From the IMG/VR virus record IMGVR_UViG_3300046011_004900, positions 1 through 20,500 of that record: a stretch of 20,500 nt of DNA, one strand, 5' to 3'. Source of the stretch: a virus. The notes beneath the pieces are model-generated. The model made no database searches. It was not told where the DNA came from and worked only from the letters and a program-made list of their open reading frames with translations. Shown piece by piece: positions 14,344-19,778 of the stretch. How positions within the stretch are numbered: position 1 is the first letter of the stretch; every line of letters begins with the position of its first letter. A program made the position numbers and the translations under genes.

Positions 14344-14877
14344 ATGATTAATTTATCAAATTTATACAACGAAATAGTGGAACAATCAAAATATACTATA
14401 TACTGTGATCTTGATGGAGTTTTAGTTGACTTCGATAAAGGATACGAAAAATTAACTGGTAAACACACATCACATGCTGATGTACAGACCAAATCTACAT
14501 TCTGGAGAGCGTTTAACCATAGTTTACTTGTTAAAAATATAACTGAGCAAGAATACTGGTCCCGATTGGATTGGATGGTAGATGGGAAGGAATTATGGGA
14601 TTACATTAAATTATATAAACCATATATTTTAACTGCACCTACATACAATTCAGGATCAAGATATGGTAAGGCCGTGTGGGTTGAAACCCATCTAGGCCCT
14701 GTAAAGAAATTATATTTTTCACCAGCGGCTCGCAAAGCTGAATTTTCCCAAGAAAATGCAATACTTATCGACGATAGAGCTGCTACCATAGACGAATGGG
14801 TTGCTCGCGGAGGTATAGGTATATTTCATACTTCAACTCAAGACACAATACAACAATTAAAAGCACTCAACATATAA
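14344..14877 (+). CDS. HAD-superfamily 5'-nucleotidase-like phosphatase
   Basis: A 177-residue HAD phosphatase. Motif I is YCDLDGVLVDF with nucleophile D22 and acid/base D24; motif II is T97 in ILTAPT; motif III is probably K131 in AARKAEF; motif IV is LIDDRAATIDEW with D143/D144 binding magnesium. The DLDGVLVDF plus LIDDR combination is typical of 5'(3')-deoxyribonucleotidases, and LIDDR...W also resembles the phosphatase half of T4 polynucleotide kinase. The enzyme would remove phosphates from nucleotides or nucleic-acid ends. Residues 1-15 (MINLSNLYNEIVEQS) precede the fold and look like a leader. With the P-loop kinase two genes upstream it could form a split end-healing pair (inference). 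One base separates its stop from the next ATG. Confidence 0.88.
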   Translation: MINLSNLYNEIVEQSKYTIYCDLDGVLVDFDKGYEKLTGKHTSHADVQTKSTFWRAFNHSLLVKNITEQEYWSRLDWMVDGKELWDYIKLYKPYILTAPTYNSGSRYGKAVWVETHLGPVKKLYFSPAARKAEFSQENAILIDDRAATIDEWVARGGIGIFHTSTQDTIQQLKALNI

Positions 14878-14878
14878 T

Positions 14879-15448
14879 ATGTCAGATTCAGTACTAAAGA
14901 AACAATTTACCGAGCGAGATGTACAACGTATTCGTAACCTTGTAAAAGGTAAATCAGGCGACCGTGTTACTCACGGTGTTGGTTATATGAAATCCTCAAG
15001 CGATTACGTTGAAGGAGATGTGTGGGAGGAAAACGGTAAAAAATGGACCATAGTTGACGGTGTACGCGAGAACATTACTAAATTAGATAAATTCAAAAAA
15101 GTAGCAATACCTATATTCTGCACATCGTGTAAGCAAATAATGGATAAACAATTAGATCCATATTACTTCAAATCATTCGGTCATTGTTTGGATTGCCAAA
15201 CAACATTTGAGACACAACATAAATTAGCAGGTACTTGGGAATCATATATAAACGAAGTACACAATAAAGAAATTGATATTCAAATAGAGGAATACAAGAG
15301 TTACATGCAAGATGCTCTCGCTGAGAGTAACAATAGTTTTATAACCGAAGCTGGAGACATCCAGAAGTGGGTTGGAGGGATAGACAAAAAACGAATCCAA
15401 CAAGTTATGCAAGATGGTATAGACTATTTATTAAGCTTGAAAAAATAA
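14879..15448 (+). CDS. Conserved phage zinc-ribbon protein of unknown function
   Basis: A 189-residue protein. Residues 10-70 contain FTERDVQRIRNLVKGKSGDR and EGDVWEENGKKWTI, a pattern I recall from conserved hypothetical proteins of marine phages. A zinc ribbon follows: C81-T-S-C84 and C103-L-D-C106. The C-terminal third is charged and helical (residues 120-189). The conserved pattern does not point to a specific reaction; nucleic-acid binding is plausible from the zinc ribbon and basic N-terminus. It begins one base after the HAD stop (TAATATG), so it is likely co-translated with it. There is no membrane segment. Confidence 0.8.
   Translation: MSDSVLKKQFTERDVQRIRNLVKGKSGDRVTHGVGYMKSSSDYVEGDVWEENGKKWTIVDGVRENITKLDKFKKVAIPIFCTSCKQIMDKQLDPYYFKSFGHCLDCQTTFETQHKLAGTWESYINEVHNKEIDIQIEEYKSYMQDALAESNNSFITEAGDIQKWVGGIDKKRIQQVMQDGIDYLLSLKK
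15424..15433 (+). promoter_or_regulatory. CTATTTATTA motif before the 15453 gene
   Basis: CTATTTATTA lies inside the last codons of the zinc-ribbon gene, 19 bases before the ATG at 15453. It matches the TATTTATT form seen at 4071. Weak evidence alone; listed because its position agrees with the other copies. Confidence 0.2.
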
Positions 15449-15452
15449 CACT

Positions 15453-16082
15453 ATGGACAACCCTACAATGATCATCACTATTTCAGTAGCACTAATAACA
15501 GCAGTATTCGGACCTGTTGCTGTAGCATGGGCTCAATCGAAATTCACAAAATCAACCAAAGAAACAACTATATCCGAAGCCATTAATATGAACGTAATGG
15601 TGGATTCACAGTTGGAGGATATGATGGATGAATTGAAATGTGATAGAATATGGATAGCACAATTCCATAACGGTGGTCATTTTTACCCAACAGGTAAATC
15701 AATACAGAAATTTAGTGTATTCTACGAAAAATTAACATTAAATACCCCTTCACTACAAGCACTACTACAGAACATACCCGCTTCACTATTCCCTAAAGCA
15801 TTAAATAAAATGCACCGAGATAGAGAGCTATCCGTTCCAGTAGTGCAAGAAGGTGATGAATTATACGGTATGGAAAGTATTACCCTACCATTAAATACAA
15901 AATCATTATATATGGTTGGTTTATATAGTTTAGATAACCATTTAATTGGTGTAATGGGTATAGCATATAACGAAAAACAACACCAATTAACCCACGAAGA
16001 ATGGGTATACACTAGACAGAAAATCGGTGTTATAGGAACATTACTTACTGAATATTTATACACAAATAATATTAAAAAATGA
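15453..16082 (+). CDS. Membrane-anchored GAF-like domain protein
   Basis: A 209-residue protein with one predicted N-terminal membrane segment (residues about 6-27, IITISVALITAVFGPVAVAW), then a short polar linker and a soluble domain. The soluble part has RIWIAQFHNGGHFYPTGKS (residues about 65-84), LPLNTKSLYMVGLYSL and GVMGIAY. These beta-strand blocks resemble a GAF domain, and I recall the FHNGGxFYPTGKS pattern from phage proteins annotated as GAF-like. The segment probably anchors the protein with the domain in the cytoplasm; the orientation is not certain. Possible roles are ligand sensing, lysis timing or superinfection control. A holin is less likely because there is only one segment and a large soluble domain. 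Its stop overlaps the next start (ATGA at 16079). Confidence 0.72.
   Translation: MDNPTMIITISVALITAVFGPVAVAWAQSKFTKSTKETTISEAINMNVMVDSQLEDMMDELKCDRIWIAQFHNGGHFYPTGKSIQKFSVFYEKLTLNTPSLQALLQNIPASLFPKALNKMHRDRELSVPVVQEGDELYGMESITLPLNTKSLYMVGLYSLDNHLIGVMGIAYNEKQHQLTHEEWVYTRQKIGVIGTLLTEYLYTNNIKK
16052..16060 (+). promoter_or_regulatory. ATATTTATA motif before the 16079 gene
   Basis: ATATTTATA falls in the last codons of the GAF-like gene, 18 bases before the ATG at 16079. Position relative to the next start is like the copies at 15424 and 16290. Confidence 0.25.
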
Positions 16083-16282
16083 AAGACAACTTTAACCACC
16101 ACGCGTGGATTCGCAACCAAAAATTAAATGAAATGGGTGTTGCATATCCTATGTCTGCTATGGAATATTTAAAAAATGAAATACCATCAATATACAATAC
16201 TCCAAACAACGTACAGCAACCTCACGTAATTCAAGCAATGGAAGAATACGCGGATTACCTATCGAAATATAAAGAACAATAA
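16079..16282 (+). CDS. Small protein, 67 residues, leader-like N-terminus
   Basis: Coupled by an ATGA overlap to the GAF-like gene. It is mostly helical and polar, with no cysteine or membrane segment. The N-terminus MKDNFNHHAWIRNQKLNEMG resembles that of the next gene (MSDNFDLKKFLKES) in the M-x-DNF opening, and contains LNE at residues 16-18. The rest (YPMSAMEYLKNEIPSIYNTP, then QAMEEYADYLSKYKEQ) has no recognised domain. It could be a small virion-internal or scaffold-associated protein; this is inference from the leader only. Coding status rests on the overlap start, the clean stop and the following gene spacing. Confidence 0.7.
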   Translation: MKDNFNHHAWIRNQKLNEMGVAYPMSAMEYLKNEIPSIYNTPNNVQQPHVIQAMEEYADYLSKYKEQ

Positions 16283-16289
16283 TATACCA

Positions 16290-16298
16290 ATATTTATA
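16290..16298 (+). promoter_or_regulatory. ATATTTATA motif before the acidic scaffold-like gene
   Basis: ATATTTATA within the 30-base gap, 14 bases upstream of the ATG at 16313, preceded by CCA. One of the clearest copies because it is intergenic and well spaced for a leader. Confidence 0.3.
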
Positions 16299-16312
16299 CT
16301 AAAATAACACAC

Positions 16313-17299
16313 ATGAGCGATAATTTTGACTTAAAAAAATTCCTTAAGGAAAGTAAAGCAATCGAAAACTTAAACCCGGTTTTCCACAGATTAAACGAAA
16401 ATAAAAAAACAGAAACCACTAAAACTACACTAGTAGAAAATAACCTACGTGCTAAAATACGTGAAATGGTATTGGCTGAATTAGGTGGACGTGAAAATTA
16501 TAATTTGGGTGATGACATATATAATAATAATGGGGAAGAGGATCCATTTGATGGTATGGATATTAATTTTGGAGACGAAGACGAGATATACGAAGGTGGA
16601 GGAAATAATTTTACGTGGGTTTGGGATAAAAGTAAGCTTACTAGAACATCGTACAATAATGGAAAATATAATACATCTGAAAAATTTAAATCATTAGAAG
16701 ACCTATTAGCTAATAAGGAAAAAGCTGATGAGATTCAAAAACGTAGAGAAGAAAAAGGGCGTGATAAAATTGAACATATCCTTAAAGAAGAAGACGAAAA
16801 CAAGATATATGAAATATCCAAACATCTATCTAAATTTAAAGACTATAAAGACCCACACCCAGAAATTTATGCTCGAATGCTTGCTAATTGGAATAGTACT
16901 GGTAAAAACCCATTCTTCCCATCTCTTCAATTAGATATGGTAGACTGGGAAGCAACCAAAGAAGGTCACGATTTTTGGGAAGATGTATATGATGGTCGTT
17001 TTGAAGATGCATATAATTATATTAAATATCATGGTGATGAATTGTACGAAGCTAAAAAAGACAAAGCAGAAGATATGCCGGCTGACGACGAGGAAATCGA
17101 TTTAGAACTAGAACCAGAAACAGATGCACCTGAAGCAGAATTAACAGCAGCAGCTTCTAGCGCTACAGGTGATGCTAAAGAATTAATTAATAACTTAATG
17201 GCCTCTTTAGATACAGCTAAAGCAATGGGTAACGAAAAACTTACCACACAGATACTTAACACACTTAAATTTGCTATTGACCAATCAATGGCACAATAA
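16313..17299 (+). CDS. Acidic scaffold- or core-like protein
   Basis: A 328-residue hydrophilic protein. Residues 1-29 form a leader-like segment (MSDNFDLKKFLKES, ending HRLNE), and residues 45-59 contain a second amphipathic segment (LRAKIREMVLAELGG). A strongly acidic, Gly/Asn-rich stretch occupies 64-95, a charged helical central part follows, and another acidic run is EEIDLELEPETDAPEAE near residue 260. The C-terminal 45 residues (GDAKELINNLMASLDTAKAM, then GNEKLTTQILNTLKFAIDQS) are a helical tail that I recall from phage proteins of capsid-core type. Charge, helices and possible protease sites fit a prohead core or scaffold component, removed or packaged during maturation. No enzyme motif is present. 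A structural but non-scaffold role is possible. Confidence 0.7.
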   Translation: MSDNFDLKKFLKESKAIENLNPVFHRLNENKKTETTKTTLVENNLRAKIREMVLAELGGRENYNLGDDIYNNNGEEDPFDGMDINFGDEDEIYEGGGNNFTWVWDKSKLTRTSYNNGKYNTSEKFKSLEDLLANKEKADEIQKRREEKGRDKIEHILKEEDENKIYEISKHLSKFKDYKDPHPEIYARMLANWNSTGKNPFFPSLQLDMVDWEATKEGHDFWEDVYDGRFEDAYNYIKYHGDELYEAKKDKAEDMPADDEEIDLELEPETDAPEAELTAAASSATGDAKELINNLMASLDTAKAMGNEKLTTQILNTLKFAIDQSMAQ

Positions 17300-17332
17300 A
17301 TTCAGTAACCAATAAATATAAAAATAAAATCT

Positions 17333-17557
17333 ATGAACGCAACACTTACAAAACCAGCAAAAACAACAACTACTACTGCAACTAGAACAACAACAGAAAT
17401 TTTAGAAGTATTGAAAGCAACAGTAGCAACTTTAGAAACAGAACACACAAAAACTACTAAAGTATCTCGTAGTAGAGCACGTAGCGCTGCTAACGAATTA
17501 AAAACATTAGCTTCTGAATTCAAACGCAATTCACTAGTTGAGGATAAAACAAAATAA
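17333..17557 (+). CDS. Small basic histone H1-like protein
   Basis: A 74-residue protein. Residues 1-21 are Thr/Ala/Lys-rich and unstructured; residues 22-40 are helical (EILEVLKATVATLETEHTK); residues 44-66 are a basic helix (VSRSRARSAANELKTLASEF). The T-x-x-SRARxAxxELKxLxxEFR pattern matches my memory of the small H1-like (Hc1-type) proteins of Bacteroidota, which bind DNA and compact the nucleoid. A phage copy could bind phage DNA, help packaging or displace host proteins. It lies 33 bases downstream of the acidic scaffold-like gene and one base before the next ATG. The opposing charge of the two neighbours may be meaningful. Assignment is by motif recall, not by search. Confidence 0.65.
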   Translation: MNATLTKPAKTTTTTATRTTTEILEVLKATVATLETEHTKTTKVSRSRARSAANELKTLASEFKRNSLVEDKTK

Positions 17558-17558
17558 A

Positions 17559-17924
17559 ATGCCATATACAGAACAACCCAACGGAATATCTAAACCCGTT
17601 GGGACTTCTAACCTTACTAAAACTAACCAAGATATGGGATATATTAATACATTAAATGAAGGTCTATCCCCCGAAGTATCTAACAAAGCTAAATCTATAT
17701 TTAAAGCAATGATAAACGATCGTAGAGATCAGTTATTTAAACGATATGGAGCCGAAGCAGAAAAAGTAGCATACGGTAAAGCAATTGCACAAGCTAAACG
17801 TGAATTTGAATCTCCCCTTGAGGAAATAAATTCCGATTCATACATTCAAACACGAAACCAAAACCCATTAATACGGGATATAGCTAATAGAATAATGGAA
17901 CGTCTAAAATATAGTACAAAATGA
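17559..17924 (+). CDS. Small conserved phage protein, 121 residues
   Basis: The start at ATG 17559 is chosen because it follows the H1-like stop by one base; a TTG at 17538 would overlap that gene. Residues 1-33 are Pro/Asn/Gly/Thr-rich and end in YINTLNEG, another LNE-G site. Residues 36-85 are helical and charged (KAKSIFKAMINDRRDQLFKR, YGAEAEKVAYGKAIAQAKRE), and the last 30 residues are also helical. I recall the RYGxEAEKVxY pattern from small phage proteins near capsid genes. No enzymatic or membrane features. The stop overlaps the following ATG (ATGA at 17921). Likely a virion-internal or assembly protein, but this is inference. Confidence 0.75.
   Translation: MPYTEQPNGISKPVGTSNLTKTNQDMGYINTLNEGLSPEVSNKAKSIFKAMINDRRDQLFKRYGAEAEKVAYGKAIAQAKREFESPLEEINSDSYIQTRNQNPLIRDIANRIMERLKYSTK
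17577..17603 (+). other. Potential hairpin at the start of the 17559 gene
   Basis: CCCAACGG (17577-17584) and CCGTTGGG (17596-17603) can pair perfectly over 8 bases around an 11-base loop. It lies just after the start codon, inside the coding region. It is GC-rich for this AT-rich window and has no following T-run, so it is not a typical intrinsic terminator. It could slow translation or mark an RNA-processing point. Confidence 0.35.
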
Positions 17925-18388
17925 CTGCAGATGAATTAAAGGACAAAATCCGAGTAATAATTAAAAAATACCAAGACAAACCCCTATTAGCCCCACAAGC
18001 AACACCTGAATATGATGAATTAGTTAGATTCCCCGAACTAAAACGCGTATTAACAGATTTACTATCACCCGAATATAATAGTTTCATTACATCTTTGGAT
18101 TGGGTAGCACCAATGCCTACTACATTCCGTATTAACTTACAGAATAACCAAGAATTTTACCTTATATATGGTAAACGTAGTTGGATAGCTCAAGTTGAGA
18201 GTAAAAAATATTACCTAGTAAATATACCAGAAGAACAACACGCTATTGAAGCTATAGCTAGGATATTGCGTTACGGAGCCAAAGAAGAACCAAGCACTGA
18301 AAATGATGGATTTGAAGATTTCGAAACATCTACTCCAACAACACCTGAAACACCCCCTGAAACCACACCCGAAGAAACACCAACATAA
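17921..18388 (+). CDS. Conserved phage protein with acidic Pro/Thr-rich tail
   Basis: A 155-residue protein. Residues 1-120 are a compact domain: helices (ELKDKIRVIIKKYQDKP), RFPELKRVLTDLLSPEYNSF, then SLDWVAPMPTTFRI, FYLIYGKRSWIAQVES and KKYYLVNIPEE, ending in AIEAIARILRYG. I recall this block from a hypothetical protein conserved in environmental phages, with no known activity. Residues 126-155 are a disordered tail of Pro, Glu and Thr (TPTTPETPPETTPEETPT). The YxxKRSW beta-pattern suggests a binding rather than catalytic domain. The start overlaps the upstream stop (ATGA), so it is co-translated with the 121-residue protein. No membrane segment or signal peptide. Confidence 0.8.
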   Translation: MTADELKDKIRVIIKKYQDKPLLAPQATPEYDELVRFPELKRVLTDLLSPEYNSFITSLDWVAPMPTTFRINLQNNQEFYLIYGKRSWIAQVESKKYYLVNIPEEQHAIEAIARILRYGAKEEPSTENDGFEDFETSTPTTPETPPETTPEETPT

Positions 18389-18414
18389 ACACTAACAACA
18401 TGAATATATAAAAT

Positions 18415-19083
18415 ATGGAATTAAATACATATGGAGATCTAAAACGAGTAATCAAATTTATATCTACTAAACAAAAAGGAGAAAAACTTGGAAAAGTTGC
18501 TTTAGAAACTCTAGTTAGCTTTATCCCTGGAGTCGATGCTGCCAAATCGACATTTGATTTTGTTAAAGCAGCATTTTCCAAACCAGATATCAAAAAAACC
18601 AATACATGGTTGGATAAATTAGACATAGATGACAAGGTATCGTCCATAATAGATGATACTGTTGAAAATAGTTTTCTCCAATACATGTCTAAAATTATTG
18701 ATAGTGAACCAGATGATAAACCATTAGAACAAGATTTTAATATGAATTCTAAACTAATAGACTTTTTAAAGTCCCAATATGCCGGTAGAACTATAACAGG
18801 GGTAAGAGAAAATAAACTAATTACTAAAAACCACCTTAAACAAATTATTAAAGAAGAAATAAATAAAGTATTAAGTGAAATCACCCCCACCCAATCATCA
18901 ACTGAAGTAATAGCTTTAAAAAAATATCTACAAGGAAGTGGGAAATCGGCTTTATCCCAAATAAATACTCCTTTGGAACTTAAAGACATATTAAATATAA
19001 TATGGGATGGAATGAATCCATCTTTTAGAAGTAATGCAACCTCTGAGTCTTTAAAAAATATAATAGACTCTAAGTTAAAATAA
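18415..19083 (+). CDS. Conserved phage protein with internal IIKEEI segment
   Basis: A 222-residue protein. Residues 1-130 are an alpha-rich conserved domain containing FIPGVDAAKSTFDFVKAAFS, KPDIKKTNTWLDKLDIDDKV and EPDDKPLEQDFNMNSKLIDF, a combination I recall from environmental phage genomes without known function. Residues 139-155 read NHLKQIIKEEINKVLSE, closely matching the leader of the HExxH protein at 13658. A separate helical C-terminal domain follows (VIALKKYLQGSGKSALSQ, then LELKDILNIIWDGMNPSF). The IIKEEI segment therefore sits between two domains instead of at the N-terminus. An ATG at 18400 closes after three codons, so 18415 is the start. A long open frame on the opposite strand here is judged a shadow. 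Confidence 0.75.
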   Translation: MELNTYGDLKRVIKFISTKQKGEKLGKVALETLVSFIPGVDAAKSTFDFVKAAFSKPDIKKTNTWLDKLDIDDKVSSIIDDTVENSFLQYMSKIIDSEPDDKPLEQDFNMNSKLIDFLKSQYAGRTITGVRENKLITKNHLKQIIKEEINKVLSEITPTQSSTEVIALKKYLQGSGKSALSQINTPLELKDILNIIWDGMNPSFRSNATSESLKNIIDSKLK

Positions 19084-19084
19084 T

Positions 19085-19762
19085 ATGGATGATGTAACAC
19101 AATTTTTACATAGGATATCATACAAGTTCCCTAAAGGATACCCGGATATGAACGATGCGAATGATATTTTAATTCTAGAGAATGAATTAAAGTCAATGGG
19201 TATAGACTTGAAAGAAGCAAAACAAATTGGAGATATATACCACTTCACCGATCTAGAAACTCTAGCAAATATGCACCGCACTTCTAACCATATAGAATTA
19301 GACAGTTCATATTCCAGTAACGCGGCTAATGAATATTACTCATTTACTAGAGATCCGAACATAAGCACTCTAGGAGACGACAAACATCAAATCAAAATCA
19401 AATTAAACGGAGACAAAATGTCTAACAAATATAAATTTGAACCATACGTTGATGTAACTAGTGGGGAAGAGGAATTTTCGTATGGTAAAAATACACCAAA
19501 CTTTGAAGCGGAAGAAAGAATTAGCTCAAAGTACGGTAAAATAGACTTAACACCATACATAGACGAAATAGCCATAATAGACGAAGACCATTTCCTAGAT
19601 TACCTAGAACAAAATTGGAAGGACACTAAATACTACGACGGCATAAAACAAGATTACTACGATACTGTATCGTGGATTAAATCATTAAATATCCCACTTA
19701 AATTCATTGCATCCCCTATCACATCCCAACCTAGAATACTAGATAGAACAACACCAGAATAA
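19085..19762 (+). CDS. Possible ADP-ribosyltransferase-like phage protein
   Basis: A 225-residue protein in two parts. Residues 1-45 (FLHRISYKFPKGYPDMNDAN) match a short module I recall from several marine phage proteins. Residues 50-170 contain IYHFTDLETL (H53), then YYSFTRDP (86-91), KIKLNGDKMSNKYKFEPY and EAEERI (141-146), followed by LTPYIDEIAII. The order of a 'YHFT' strand, an 'SFTR' strand and a late acidic EAEER motif resembles ADP-ribosyltransferase-fold proteins of the kind that read Y-H-x-T ... S-x-T-R ... E. Phage members modify host proteins, for example T4 Alt and Mod on RNA polymerase. The assignment is tentative because family motifs vary widely. It starts one base after the previous stop. 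Confidence 0.6.
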   Translation: MDDVTQFLHRISYKFPKGYPDMNDANDILILENELKSMGIDLKEAKQIGDIYHFTDLETLANMHRTSNHIELDSSYSSNAANEYYSFTRDPNISTLGDDKHQIKIKLNGDKMSNKYKFEPYVDVTSGEEEFSYGKNTPNFEAEERISSKYGKIDLTPYIDEIAIIDEDHFLDYLEQNWKDTKYYDGIKQDYYDTVSWIKSLNIPLKFIASPITSQPRILDRTTPE

Positions 19763-19778
19763 GTTATTTAAAATATAT

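Noticed and set aside
14961-14977. ACCGTG/CACGGT hairpin in the zinc-ribbon gene
   Set aside because: The stem is only 6 bases, inside coding sequence, explained by ordinary codons, with no sign of regulatory placement.
15453-15540. Holin call for the membrane protein
   Set aside because: One membrane segment followed by a soluble domain of about 180 residues does not fit usual holins, and no endolysin is recognisable nearby.
17302-17565. Minus-strand open frame rich in Val/Phe
   Set aside because: It is the antisense reading of the Thr/Ala/Lys-rich H1-like gene, whose + strand reading gives a sensible protein with good spacing.
18330-19121. 263-codon open frame on the minus strand
   Set aside because: It overlaps two convincing + strand genes, its product is a hydrophobic mix without recognisable motifs, and no other minus-strand gene exists in the window. 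It is most likely a shadow of the opposite frame.
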